A DNA stretch of 64,000 nucleotides from Streptomyces lavendofoliae (GCF_014649735.1 NZ_BMTP01000004.1:186001-250000); one strand, 5' to 3'; counted from the stretch's first letter, positions 38,481-46,732 are shown. Numbers and translations: made by a program. The notes: generated by a model not told the origin, from the letters alone.

Positions 38481-38988
38481 GCCCGGCTCGGTGCGCCCAC
38501 GCGTGCTGACGAGCCGTCAGGTGGGCTGCCGGCCGCCGCGGGGCGGGTAACGGGCGGCGGCGCGGTGGGCGGCCGTCCGGGCCCGCGGCGGGGGTGGTCA
38601 CGCAGCGTCGTCGCCGGGTCGTTGCCCCGGTGCGGCTCGTCACAACCCGGAGTCGGTGCCCGCCTCCGGTACTCTCCGTGGCGTGCGCGTGGTGCGGAGG
38701 CCGGGATGTTCCGGGGATGCCCGTGCGGCGGCCCCACGCCCGGGAGTGCCCGCCGCTCGTGCCCTCGGGCGGCGCTGTGCGCCCCTCTGTTCGACTACTC
38801 GCAGGGCGCGTCGCACAGTATGCAGGACGCGTACTCCTTCACGCGGGAATATGCCCGAAGCGCTTGTTGCGGTGACTGTACGTCAACCATGCTGTGCCAC
38901 AGGGAAATCACGTTCAGTGACGACTGTTAAGGCTGTGGTCGCTGTGAGTCGCGAGGCGTTGTGTCCGCCGGTTCGGATGGTGTGAGCG
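38481..38988. other. 508-base intergenic region with CTGACG-N3-CGTCAG inverted repeat
   Basis: No convincing gene. CTGACG-AGC-CGTCAG at 38506-38520 is a perfect 6-3-6 inverted repeat, a motif also found at 58213-58229. The last 150 bases are less GC-rich and must contain the promoter of the downstream ATPase gene; I could not fix hexamers. Confidence 0.5.
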
Positions 38989-39462
38989 GTGCAGGTGCTT
39001 CAGGTGCAGTTGGAGATCGGCCCGGATCCGGCAGAGGTCGGACGTGCCCGGAGATGGGCGCGTTCACGGCTCGCCGGTTCCGGGATAGGGGATGACGAGC
39101 CGCTGGCCGAGACGCTGGTGCTGCTCATCTCGGAACTCGTCACCAATGCCGTGGTGCACACCGGTTGTCCGGCGGTGCTGCGGATGCTCTTCGGCGCGGG
39201 CGCCGCGGAGGCGGGGACGGTGCGCGTGGAGGTCACGGACAGTAGTGCCCGCCCGCCGCGCCCCCGTCATGCCGACGGTGACGACACCAACGGCCGGGGG
39301 CTGGAGCTGGTCGACGGGCTCGCCGACCGGTGGGGGTGGCAGCGGGAAGGTGCCGGCAAGAGCATCTGGTGCGAAGTGGACCGGGGGGCTCCGGTGGTGA
39401 CGGGGGTGGTGCGTGAGGCCGGGGGGTACGCGCCGTCGTGCGCCATCACAAATCTGGCATAA
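38989..39462 (+). CDS. ATP-binding anti-sigma/regulatory protein (RsbW-like HATPase)
   Basis: A 157-residue stand-alone GHKL ATPase of the HATPase_c_2 group common in Streptomyces: N-box LLISELVTNAVVHTG and G-box NGRGLELVDGLADRWGW. Such proteins act as anti-sigma kinases toward STAS antagonists. GTG start. It is followed by a 9-bp hairpin terminator at 39541-39563. Confidence 0.88.
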   Translation: MQVLQVQLEIGPDPAEVGRARRWARSRLAGSGIGDDEPLAETLVLLISELVTNAVVHTGCPAVLRMLFGAGAAEAGTVRVEVTDSSARPPRPRHADGDDTNGRGLELVDGLADRWGWQREGAGKSIWCEVDRGAPVVTGVVREAGGYAPSCAITNLA

Positions 39463-39822
39463 CGGACGTATACCGGAATGGGTGTTGACGACCGGTGTGC
39501 GGTTGATCACCCTTGGAGCAGCGATTCGTGGCGAGGGGACGCCGAGGGCTTGACGCCCTCGGCGAGTGCGGGTCGCGGCTCGGTGGAGGCTCCGTGTCGG
39601 GGCCCTCAAGGGTGACACCCGCCGGAGCCGGGTGGCGGCCGCCGTGCCGTGCTCGGGGCGCGCATGTGTGCGCCGCCACCCACGATGCGCGCTCCCGGTC
39701 CGGATTCCGAAGACATGGAGCGCGCACCTCCGCTTCTGTGCACAGGCTGTGGACAGGGCGGATGGCGTGAAGAGGGTGGACGGGGGTGGGCCGTCCGAGC
39801 CGATCCGGCTGCGGCCCCGACG
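39463..39822. other. 360-base convergent intergenic region with hairpin terminator
   Basis: It contains the perfect 9-bp hairpin GCCGAGGGC-TTGAC-GCCCTCGGC (39541-39563), a good terminator for the ATPase gene. The remainder shows no gene; a CTGTGGACAGG at about 39746 resembles half a DnaA box by chance. Confidence 0.6.
39541..39563 (+). terminator. Hairpin terminator after the ATPase gene
   Basis: A perfect 9-bp stem with five-base loop TTGAC, 79 bases after the stop; no T-run, as usual for Streptomyces. Confidence 0.65.
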
Positions 39823-40494
39823 TCACAGGCTGCGGGCCGTGATGTCGCCGTACGCGGTGGTCGCGTGGATGCTGAGACCGGCGGCGGCACCGTCGGCGTT
39901 CCTGAGCGCGTTGTGGACCCGGCCGCAGGTGGTGCCGGCGTCCAGTGAGGCGGAGGCACCGCGCGCAGCGCCGACCGAGATCCCGCCGTGCTGGGTGCGG
40001 AGCGTGACCGTGCCGCGCACGGCCTCGGTGATGCGGAGGTCGCCCTTCTGGGTGCTGATCTCCGCCGGGCCGCCCAGGCGGCCGACCGAGACGTCGCCGG
40101 ACTGGAGGGTCAGGCGGGCGCTCGCGGCCTCGTCGAGCTTGACCGAGCCCAGCGCGCTCTCGAAGGTGACGTCGCCGAGTCGCCCCACGCCCCGGAACTC
40201 GGCGCCGGCGGCCTTGCCCTCGATCCGGGAGCCGGCGGGCAGCTGGACCGTCACCTCGACCGAACCGGAGGGGCCGAAGAGCTGGTTCTTCGCCGCCGGG
40301 GACTCGATCCGCAGGACGCCGTCGCCGTACGCGACCTGGATCTCCTCCGCCGCCTTCACATCACGGCTCCTGGAGGCGTCCGCGGGCCGGGTGTCGACCG
40401 TGGTGTCGGTCCGGTCGGCGGCGATGAACTGGATGCGCCCGGCGGGGATGTCGAGGACGACGGAGACCGGGGCGGGGGTGGCGAACGTCTGCAT
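39823..40494 (-). CDS. DUF4097-family beta-strand repeat protein
   Basis: A 223-residue right-handed beta-helix-like protein of DUF4097: repeated short strands such as GDVTFESALGSVKLDEAASARLTLQSGDVSVGRLGG. No signal peptide, so it is cytoplasmic. It is divergent from the IS30-HTH/MarR regulator gene and shares its operator-rich intergenic region, as is typical for Streptomyces DUF4097/HTH pairs. ATG 40494 with AAGGAG upstream. A 7-bp hairpin (40514-40532) lies just upstream of the ribosome site. Molecular function unknown. Confidence 0.87.
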   Translation of the reverse strand: MQTFATPAPVSVVLDIPAGRIQFIAADRTDTTVDTRPADASRSRDVKAAEEIQVAYGDGVLRIESPAAKNQLFGPSGSVEVTVQLPAGSRIEGKAAGAEFRGVGRLGDVTFESALGSVKLDEAASARLTLQSGDVSVGRLGGPAEISTQKGDLRITEAVRGTVTLRTQHGGISVGAARGASASLDAGTTCGRVHNALRNADGAAAGLSIHATTAYGDITARSL

Positions 40495-40742
40495 GGTGGG
40501 CTCCTTGGGTGTCGCGCACCTTCGCGGTGCGCTGCGTGTTGTTTCCAACAAGAGAAAAGCTACGTTGCGTTCATGAATGCAGCAACGGTCTTGTTGCGAC
40601 GAATTCGGGTATATGCAGGTCACTGGAGATTTTTCATTGCAATGGCTTGCCGTGTAACGCAACAGGCAGGAGGGTCGTCGTTGCAATGGTTGGTGGATGA
40701 ACGCTATGGTGGGGCCACCATGGACCCGAAAGGAGACACGCG
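40495..40742. promoter_or_regulatory. Divergent regulatory region rich in GTTGC/GCAAC boxes
   Basis: Unusually AT-rich for this genome. GTTGC or GCAAC pentamers occur at 40564, 40582, 40593, 40659 and 40680; GTTGC-N13-GCAAC brackets the near-palindrome GCGTTCATGAATGC (40567-40580). TTGTT-TCC-AACAA lies at 40539-40551, CATTGCAATG at 40635-40644, and TTGCAATGG is repeated at 40637 and 40681. These are probably multiple sites for the adjacent regulator. Confidence 0.55.
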
Positions 40743-41498
40743 ATGCCGGGAGGCAGGCTCACCCAGCAGGAGCGCCAGCAGATCGCGCTGGGACTGGCCG
40801 ACGGCCTCGCCTACGCGGAGATCGCCCGACGCCTCGACCGCCCCACCTCCACCGTGACGCGTGAGGTGATGCGCAACGGCGGTCCCACCGCCTACCGTGC
40901 CGACCTCGCCCACCGCGCCACCGAACGCCGCGCGCAGCGCCGCAGGAAGACCGCGCCCCGGGCGCCCGGACGCACGCCCCGGCCCGCCGACGGGCGCGAC
41001 GCCGAGGAGGTGCGGGAGTACGAGGAGACGTTCACCACCGTCTTCATGCAGTCTGGCCTGCCCAAGATGACGGCCCGCGTGCTGGCCGGCCTCTACATGA
41101 CCGACGCCGGCAGCCTCACCGCCTCGGAGCTCGCCGGGCGCCTCCAGGTCAGTCCCGCGTCCGTCTCCAAGGCCGTCTCGTTCCTCGAAGGACAGGGCCT
41201 CATCCGGCGCGAGCGCGACGAGGGCCGGCGCGAGCGGTACGTCGTCGACGACGACGTCCTGTACCAGTCGACGATGGCCAGCGCCCGGTCCACCGCCCAC
41301 CTCGGCGAGATCGCCCGCCAGGGCGTGCACGTCCTCGGCCCCGGCACCCCGGCCGCCGCCCGCCTGGAGAACATCGCCCGCTTCGTCGACTTCGTCTCCG
41401 AGAGCATCGCCCGCGCCGCGATCCAGGCCCGCGACGTCCTCCACGCGAAGCCCCAAGCACCCCAAGCGCCCCAAGCGCCCTCGGACGGCGCCCGGTAG
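40743..41498 (+). CDS. Transcriptional regulator: IS30-type HTH fused to MarR/GbsR domain
   Basis: A 251-residue regulator with two DNA-binding modules. Residues about 6-65 (LTQQERQQIALGLADGLAYAEIARRLDRPTSTVTREVMRNGG) are an HTH_38 domain like that of IS30 transposases; residues about 85-190 are MarR/GbsR-like (LTASELAGRLQVSPASVSKAVSFLEGQGLIRRERDEGRRERY). The C-terminus is helical. Likely autoregulates and controls the divergent DUF4097 gene. ATG with AAAGGAG at good distance. Confidence 0.87.
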   Translation: MPGGRLTQQERQQIALGLADGLAYAEIARRLDRPTSTVTREVMRNGGPTAYRADLAHRATERRAQRRRKTAPRAPGRTPRPADGRDAEEVREYEETFTTVFMQSGLPKMTARVLAGLYMTDAGSLTASELAGRLQVSPASVSKAVSFLEGQGLIRRERDEGRRERYVVDDDVLYQSTMASARSTAHLGEIARQGVHVLGPGTPAAARLENIARFVDFVSESIARAAIQARDVLHAKPQAPQAPQAPSDGAR

Positions 41499-41503
41499 GC
41501 CCG

Positions 41504-42532
41504 CTACGACCGGCCGGCCGGCGTGCGGCGGGTGTTCGCGGCGGGCGTGGCGCCCGTGCGGCCGGTGCGGAAGGTGCGGCGATAGGCGATGGGCGGGACA
41601 CCGAGCGTGGCCTGAAGGTGTTGCCGCATCGACTGGGCGGTGCCGAACCCGGCGTCGGCCGCGACCCGGTCGACCGGCAGGTCGGTGGACTCCAGCAGGT
41701 GCCGGGCGCGCTCCACCCGCTGCTGGGTGAGCCACTGGCCGGGGCTGAGCCCCACCTCCTCGCGGAAGCGGCGCGTGAACGTCCGTACGCTCATGGCCTC
41801 CCGCTCCGCCATGTCCCGCAGCCGGATGGGCTCGTGGAGGTGCTCCAGGGCCCAGGCGCGTGCCTTGGTCGTGGTGGCGACCTGCGGCTCCGGCACGGGC
41901 CGGCGCACGTACTGCGCCTGGCCGCCGTCCCGGTGCGGCGGCACCACGGTGCGCCGCGCGACCTCGTTGGCCACCGCCGACCCGTGGTCGCGGCGCACGA
42001 TGTGCAGGCACAGGTCGATCCCGGCGGCGACCCCGGCGGAGGTGAGGACGTCACCGTCGTCGATGAACAGCACGTCCGCGTCGACCGAGACCGCCGGGAA
42101 CAGCCGCTGGAAGTGCTCGGCCGAGGCCCAGTGGGTCGTCGCCGGCCGGCCGTCGAGGAAGCCGGCGGCGGCCAGGACGTACGCGCCGGTGCAGATGGAG
42201 ACCAGCCGGGTGCCGGGCCGGATGCGGGCGAGCGCGGCGGCCAGCTCGTCGGTGAGCCTGCCCTCCTCGTGGACGGGCCCGAGCTCGTACGAGGCGGGCA
42301 CGACGACCGTGTCGGCGGTGGCGAGCACCTCGGGGCCGTGCTCGACGGAGATGAGGAAGTCCGCGTCGGTCGCGACCGTTCCCGCGGCCACCCCGCACGT
42401 GAGGATCTCGTACAGGGGGTGGCCCCGGGCGTCCTTCGCGCGGCCGAAGATGCGGTGCGGAATGCCCAGCTCAAAGGGGAGGAGCCCGGCGAGGGCGAGG
42501 ACGACGACGCGGTGCGGGACGGGCCGGCTCAT
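41504..42532 (-). CDS. GlxA-type AraC-family regulator with DJ-1/PfpI domain
   Basis: A 342-residue regulator: N-terminal class-I glutamine amidotransferase-like domain (about 5-190) with VSICTGAYVLAAAGFLDGR, whose Cys sits at the nucleophile position, and a C-terminal AraC HTH pair (about 220-320, LRDMAEREAMSVRTFTRRFREEVGLSPGQWL and VDRVAADAGFGTAQSMRQHL). It is divergent from an MFS transporter across 71 bases, which it probably controls. Confidence 0.92.
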   Translation of the reverse strand: MSRPVPHRVVVLALAGLLPFELGIPHRIFGRAKDARGHPLYEILTCGVAAGTVATDADFLISVEHGPEVLATADTVVVPASYELGPVHEEGRLTDELAAALARIRPGTRLVSICTGAYVLAAAGFLDGRPATTHWASAEHFQRLFPAVSVDADVLFIDDGDVLTSAGVAAGIDLCLHIVRRDHGSAVANEVARRTVVPPHRDGGQAQYVRRPVPEPQVATTTKARAWALEHLHEPIRLRDMAEREAMSVRTFTRRFREEVGLSPGQWLTQQRVERARHLLESTDLPVDRVAADAGFGTAQSMRQHLQATLGVPPIAYRRTFRTGRTGATPAANTRRTPAGRS

Positions 42533-42603
42533 GGCCCGATCCTAGCGATGGACGTCATTCGGGCCACTGGTACGGTGCCCGCGCGCTCGCGATCCTGACT
42601 GAC

Positions 42604-43908
42604 GTGACCCAGACAACGCCCACCCCCGCTCCGGCCGTCCCTGCCCCCGGCCGGCCGCCCGTGCGTCCGTCGCGCGTCCACCGCGCCTGGTTCGTCGCCG
42701 CCGTCACGTTCGTGACGATCATCGGTGCGGCGGGCTTCATCTCGTTGCCCGGTCTGCTGATCGAACCGCTGCACGGGGAGTTCGGCTGGTCGCGCGGCAC
42801 CATCGGGTTCGCCGTCTCGGTCAACCTCGCGCTGTACGGCCTGACGGCGCCGTTCGCCGCCGCCCTCATGGACCGGTTCGGCGTCCGCCAGGTCGTGGCG
42901 CTGGCCCTGACGGTCATCGCCGTCGGTTCGCTGCTGACCGTGTGGATGACGGCGGCCTGGCAACTCGTCCTCTACTGGGGCGTCCTCGTGGGGCTCGGCG
43001 GCGGCTCCATGGCTCTCGCCTTCGCCGCCACCGTCACCAACCGGTGGTTCACGGCCCGGCGCGGCCTGGTGACCGGCATCCTCACCGCCGCCGGCGCCTC
43101 GGGCCAACTGGTGTTCCTGCCCCTGCTGTCGTGGCTCGTCACCCACCACGGCTGGCGCCCCGCCGCCGTCACGGTCGCCCTGTCCGCGCTCGTCGTCGTC
43201 CCGCTCGTGTGGCTCCTGTTGCGCGACCACCCGGCGGACGTGGGCCTCAAGCCGTACGGCGCCGACGACTTCGTACCCAAGCCCCCGCCCGTGCCGGGCG
43301 CGGCGCGGCGCGCGGTCACGGTGCTGGCCTCCGCGGCCCGCACCGGCCCGTTCTGGCTGCTGGCCGGTACCTTCGCCATCTGCGGCGCCTCGACGAACGG
43401 CCTCATCAAGACCCACTTCGTGCCCGCCGCCCACGACCACGGCATGCCGATGACGGCCGCCGCTTCGCTCCTCGCCGTGATCGGCGTCTTCGACGTCGTC
43501 GGCACCATCGCCTCCGGCTGGTTCACCGATCGCTTCGAGACGCGGCGGCTGCTCGCCGTGTACTACGCGCTGCGCGGTGTCTCGCTGCTGTTCCTGCCCA
43601 TGCTGCTGGCGCCGTCGGTGCACCCGCCGATGGTCTTCTTCATCGTCTTCTACGGGCTCGACTGGGTCGCCACGGTGCCGCCGACGATCGCCCTGTGCCG
43701 CGAGCACTACGGCGACGACTCGGCGATCGTCTTCGGCTGGGTCCTCGCCTCCCACCAGGTCGGCGCGGCGGTCGTCGCCTTCGCGGGCGGGTGGGCGCGG
43801 GACGTCTTCGGCTCGTACGACGTGGTCTGGTACGCCTCGGGCGCGCTGTGCGCGGCCGCCGCCCTGATGGCCCTGGTCATCCGCCGACGTCGGCCGGCCC
43901 CGGCCTGA
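42604..43908 (+). CDS. MFS transporter
   Basis: A 434-residue major-facilitator permease with 12 predicted helices; motif A-like segment MDRFGVRQVV between helices 2 and 3 and GWFTDRFETRRLL between 8 and 9. Starts with a Pro/Ala-rich cytoplasmic tail and a GTG codon. Divergent from the GlxA-type regulator. The family resembles oxalate/formate- or monocarboxylate-type MFS; substrate not predictable. Its 3' end overlaps the degenerate small frame on the opposite strand. Confidence 0.9.
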   Translation: MTQTTPTPAPAVPAPGRPPVRPSRVHRAWFVAAVTFVTIIGAAGFISLPGLLIEPLHGEFGWSRGTIGFAVSVNLALYGLTAPFAAALMDRFGVRQVVALALTVIAVGSLLTVWMTAAWQLVLYWGVLVGLGGGSMALAFAATVTNRWFTARRGLVTGILTAAGASGQLVFLPLLSWLVTHHGWRPAAVTVALSALVVVPLVWLLLRDHPADVGLKPYGADDFVPKPPPVPGAARRAVTVLASAARTGPFWLLAGTFAICGASTNGLIKTHFVPAAHDHGMPMTAAASLLAVIGVFDVVGTIASGWFTDRFETRRLLAVYYALRGVSLLFLPMLLAPSVHPPMVFFIVFYGLDWVATVPPTIALCREHYGDDSAIVFGWVLASHQVGAAVVAFAGGWARDVFGSYDVVWYASGALCAAAALMALVIRRRRPAPA

Positions 43909-44116
43909 GGTCCCCGGCGGCGTACCGCGTGGCCGTTCCGGCCGGCTGGCCGGTGACGTCCACCGCCGTCCCGTACAGGCGGCCCACCCGCAGGCGTACG
44001 ACCACGCGCCGTTCGGCGACCCGGTCCTCGAGGAACTCCTCCGAGGAAGCGTGGTGCGGGACCTTGGGTCATGACGTGGCCGACTCCCTCTCCGCGGCCG
44101 GGTGTTCCGTGCTCAC
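43877..44116 (-). pseudogene. Small reading frame interrupted by an in-frame TGA
   Basis: A GTG at 44116, nine bases past the start of the upstream stop, opens a frame of 80 codons with strongly biased G/C third positions. It encodes VSTEHPAAERESATS, then TGA (44071-44069), then 63 residues including EEFLEDRVAERRVVVRLRVG and RLYGTAVDVTGQPAGTATRY, ending in TGA. The downstream part has no own start codon before an internal GTG. The simplest reading is a recent C-to-T nonsense mutation (CGA to TGA); a sequencing error or stop read-through are alternatives. I do not recognise the family. It would follow 44120-44527 in an operon. Confidence 0.5.
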
Positions 44117-44119
44117 CCC

Positions 44120-44527
44120 TCAGGTCGGCGGCAGGCACAACTGTGCCGTGACGATCTCGTGGAGCAGGTCCGGGTCCACGAACTCACCCGCGACGGGCGG
44201 GCCGCAGCGCCAGGACAGCGGATACGTGTTGCCGTGCGGTGCCGGAATGCCCACGTACTGGTCCCGCGCGCACGGCCCGAAGCAGGCGGCACCCGGCGGC
44301 CAGTCGTACTCCTTGCTGCTGCCCGGCGGGATCAGGAAGTACGTCCACCGACCACCGGAGACCTCCCGCACCACGGGGCCGGGCCGCCCGTCGGTGGCGT
44401 CGGCCAGGTGGTGCAGCACGGCCTCGCCCCGGACGCCGCGTACGCGGACGGCGTCGAAGTGGATGCCGGCGAGGCGGAGTCGCAGGCCGGACGCGGGGAC
44501 CCAATCGGGCACATTGTTGCTCGTCAT
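44120..44527 (-). CDS. Conserved hypothetical protein
   Basis: A 135-residue protein of a streptomycete family I cannot name. Visible elements: VREVSGGRWTYFLIPPGSSKEYDWPPGAACFGPCARDQYVGIPAP and a C-terminal DPDLLHEIVTAQL. The C/W-rich middle resembles small conserved proteins located near XRE-DUF5753 genes. ATG 44527. It is divergent from the XRE regulator. Confidence 0.72.
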   Translation of the reverse strand: MTSNNVPDWVPASGLRLRLAGIHFDAVRVRGVRGEAVLHHLADATDGRPGPVVREVSGGRWTYFLIPPGSSKEYDWPPGAACFGPCARDQYVGIPAPHGNTYPLSWRCGPPVAGEFVDPDLLHEIVTAQLCLPPT

Positions 44528-44590
44528 GGCCACGAGCATCGCGGCGGTCGCTTAGCGTGACCAGGGGGACACGATCCACTTCGGGGCGGT

Positions 44591-45427
44591 GTGGGAAGGA
44601 CGGTGGCGGTTGTGGGGTCGAGTGGTGAGCCCTCGCCGGCGCGGCGGCACGTGGGCGAGCTGGTGAAGAAGTTCCGGAGCATGGCGGACCTGACGCAGAA
44701 GGACCTCGCGGACCGGCTGCTGATGTCGGAGTCGCTGGTGGGCGCGTATGAGCGGGCCGAGCGCATCCCGACGACGGCGTTCCTGGTCGACGCGGACGGG
44801 GCGCTGGGCGCGCAGGGGGTCCTGCGGTCGTGCGTGGAGCTGATGGAGGAGGAGAAGTACTCGCCGAAGTTCCTCAACTGGAAGCGCACGGAGGCGGACG
44901 CGGCGAGCATCAGCGCGTACGAGTGCATGGTCGTGCCGGGGTTGTTGCAGACCCCGGCCTATGTGCGGGCGCTGTACGAGACGCGGGTGCCGATGTACGA
45001 GCCGGACGAGATCGACCGGCATGTGCAGGCGAGGCTGGAACGGCAGGAGGTGCTGGACCGCAGGCCCAAGGCGATCGTCAGTTACGTGGTCGAGGAGTCG
45101 GTGTTCCAGCGGCCGATCGGCGGGGAGGCGGTGCTCAAGGAGCAGCTCCGGCATGTGCTGGACTCGGTCCGGGCCAGGAACCACCTGACGGTGCAGGTGA
45201 TGCCGACGCAGCGGTCGGTGCACGCGGGGCTGATGGGCTCGCTGCAACTGCTGAGCACCCGGGAAGGACGGAATCTCGGGTACACGGCGGCGCATGGCGG
45301 CGATACGTTGATCTCGAAACCCGACGAGGTCAACCGGCTCAATGACCTCTTCGGTGCGCTGCGGGCCCAGGCACTCACGCCCTGGGAGTCCGTGGAACTG
45401 ATCGAGAGGATGGCGGCGAAGCTATGA
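44591..45427 (+). CDS. XRE-family regulator with DUF5753 domain
   Basis: A protein of up to 278 residues: N-terminal HTH_31 (about 18-80, LVKKFRSMADLTQKDLADRLLMSESLVGAYERAERIPT) and C-terminal DUF5753 (ISAYECMVVPGLLQTPAYVRALYE, VVEESVFQRPIGG). In Streptomyces these pair with a DUF397 protein, as here (ATGA overlap), in systems reported to affect development or behave like toxin/antitoxin-style modules. Start uncertain: GTG 44591, 44603 or 44612 all fit around GGAAGGA. Confidence 0.88.
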   Translation: MGRTVAVVGSSGEPSPARRHVGELVKKFRSMADLTQKDLADRLLMSESLVGAYERAERIPTTAFLVDADGALGAQGVLRSCVELMEEEKYSPKFLNWKRTEADAASISAYECMVVPGLLQTPAYVRALYETRVPMYEPDEIDRHVQARLERQEVLDRRPKAIVSYVVEESVFQRPIGGEAVLKEQLRHVLDSVRARNHLTVQVMPTQRSVHAGLMGSLQLLSTREGRNLGYTAAHGGDTLISKPDEVNRLNDLFGALRAQALTPWESVELIERMAAKL

Positions 45428-45666
45428 CCCCCGGCCTGGTCTGGTTCAAGAGCAGCTACAGCGGCAACGAGGGCGACGCGTGCGTCGAAGTCGCCTACGC
45501 CTGGCGCAAGTCCAGCTACAGCGGCAACGAGGGCGGCGCGTGCGTCGAGGTCGCCGCCTGCCCGCACGCCGTGCATGTGCGCGACTCCAAGGTCACCGAC
45601 GGGCCCACCTTCGCGGTGGGGGCGGACGCGTGGGCGGCGTTCGTGGCGGGGGCGGCGAGTCGCTGA
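45424..45666 (+). CDS. DUF397 protein with duplicated N-terminal motif
   Basis: An 80-residue partner of the upstream XRE-DUF5753 regulator, translationally coupled (ATGA). DUF397 proteins normally have one WxKSSYSGxxGxxCVEVA motif followed by VRDSK and AWAAFV; here the motif occurs twice (WFKSSYSGNEGDACVEVA at 7-24 and WRKSSYSGNEGGACVEVA at 27-44), an in-frame tandem duplication of about 60 bases. Confidence 0.9.
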   Translation: MTPGLVWFKSSYSGNEGDACVEVAYAWRKSSYSGNEGGACVEVAACPHAVHVRDSKVTDGPTFAVGADAWAAFVAGAASR

Positions 45667-45676
45667 CTCGGGGGCG

Positions 45677-46342
45677 TCAGCCGCAGTCGCGGACCGGGCA
45701 CAGGTCGACGCGGCTGACGCCCGGCAGCTTCTCCAGCTCCCGTTTCAGGGCCGCCCGTCGCTCCTCGGGCAGGTCGTCGGGGAAGCGGACCGCCAGGTAG
45801 AGCAGGTCCTCCGACGCGGTGCCCGTCACGCTCGTCGCCCCGAAGCGCTTCAGGTGGGCGTCGTGCTTCCCGAGGTCGGCGTAGAAGGTGTCGGGGTCGC
45901 TCACCGCGCGGTAGGTGTGCGGCTCCGCGAGGGCGGGGGCGACGGTGCAGTGCCAGTAGAAGGACCCGAAGGCGGCGAGGAACCACGCCAGGGCCAGCCC
46001 GCCGGCCGCGCCCATGATCCGGGCGCTCACGGGGCGGGCGTGGGGGTCGGCGAAGGCGGCCAGGAGCAGCAGCAGGGCCGACGGCCAGAAGAGGAACATG
46101 CCGAACAGGAACCCCGGCAGTCCGAGCGCCAGGAGCCCCAGTGCCAGGATCGCGGCCGCGCGGGCGAACGCCGGCGGGCGGCGCGGCAGGAACAGGGGGA
46201 TCGCCACGGACAGGGCCGTCAGCACGAACAGCGGGAGCAGGTGGCTCGTCACCGTCCAGAGCAGAACCGGCACCGTGGCGACGACCGCGCCCGCGGCGAG
46301 TGCCATCTGGAGCGGGTGCACCCGCTCGTCCCGTGCCGCCAT
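45677..46342 (-). CDS. Integral membrane protein
   Basis: A 221-residue protein with about five hydrophobic segments between 12 and 130 and a C-terminal soluble domain of about 80 residues (TFYADLGKHDAHLKRFG..., ERRAALKRELEKLPGVSRVDLCPVRDCG). Family unknown to me. ATG 46342. A large palindromic operator at 46359-46386 sits 16 bases upstream, so it is probably repressed by a TetR-type factor. Confidence 0.75.
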   Translation of the reverse strand: MAARDERVHPLQMALAAGAVVATVPVLLWTVTSHLLPLFVLTALSVAIPLFLPRRPPAFARAAAILALGLLALGLPGFLFGMFLFWPSALLLLLAAFADPHARPVSARIMGAAGGLALAWFLAAFGSFYWHCTVAPALAEPHTYRAVSDPDTFYADLGKHDAHLKRFGATSVTGTASEDLLYLAVRFPDDLPEERRAALKRELEKLPGVSRVDLCPVRDCG

Positions 46343-46358
46343 GGCCCACCGCCTCGTG

Positions 46359-46386
46359 TTGAACGCGTTCAGTCGAACGCGTTCAA
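46359..46386. promoter_or_regulatory. 12-4-12 perfect inverted repeat (TetR-type operator)
   Basis: TTGAACGCGTTC, spacer AGTC, GAACGCGTTCAA. Each half itself contains the palindrome GAACGCGTTC (46361-46370 and 46375-46384), so two dimers 14 bases apart could bind. It lies immediately upstream of the membrane-protein gene, overlapping its likely promoter. Confidence 0.7.
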
Positions 46387-46387
46387 C

Positions 46388-46711
46388 CTATCCCACGGCC
46401 GGTCGGCGTTCGAGGTCCGGGTAGCCCCAGTCCAGGACGACCCTCGCTCCCGGGGCGGCCTCCTCGACCGCGAACCTGACATGGCTCTCGAAGTCCGGCT
46501 GCCACTGGTGGAACCGGCTGATGCTCAGCGGGAAGTCGGTCTCCCCGGACACGAACGCCGTTCCGTCCCCGTCCCAGGCGACGCCGAGGTTGACCTGGTC
46601 CTGGATGCGCTCGTCCTCCATGACCTCGTCCAGCGAGCGCACCACCTCCCGTGCCTGGGCCTCGTCGCGGAGGGCTGTGACGGTGAGGGTGAAGGTGATG
46701 TTGACCGACAT
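46388..46711 (-). CDS. Hypothetical protein
   Basis: A 107-residue acidic soluble protein starting MSVNITFTLTVTALRDEAQAREVVRSLDEVMEDERIQDQVNLGVAWDGDG; predicted mixed alpha/beta, no recognised family. ATG 46711. It lies between the GOLPH3-like gene (21 bases upstream) and the operator of the membrane-protein gene; probably co-transcribed with the GOLPH3-like gene. Confidence 0.65.
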   Translation of the reverse strand: MSVNITFTLTVTALRDEAQAREVVRSLDEVMEDERIQDQVNLGVAWDGDGTAFVSGETDFPLSISRFHQWQPDFESHVRFAVEEAAPGARVVLDWGYPDLERRPAVG

Positions 46712-46732
46712 GGCTGAAGCGTACGAGGTGGC

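Noticed and set aside
38565..38930. 121-codon frame in the gap before the ATPase gene
   Set aside because: No ribosome site, mixed codon use and Cys-rich nonsense-like translation; probably chance.
39740..39752. CTGTGGACAGG resembling a DnaA box (also TGTGGAAAAC and GTGGACAAC near 49310-49340)
   Set aside because: Single imperfect sites, no cluster, no dnaA/dnaN genes nearby, so not an origin.
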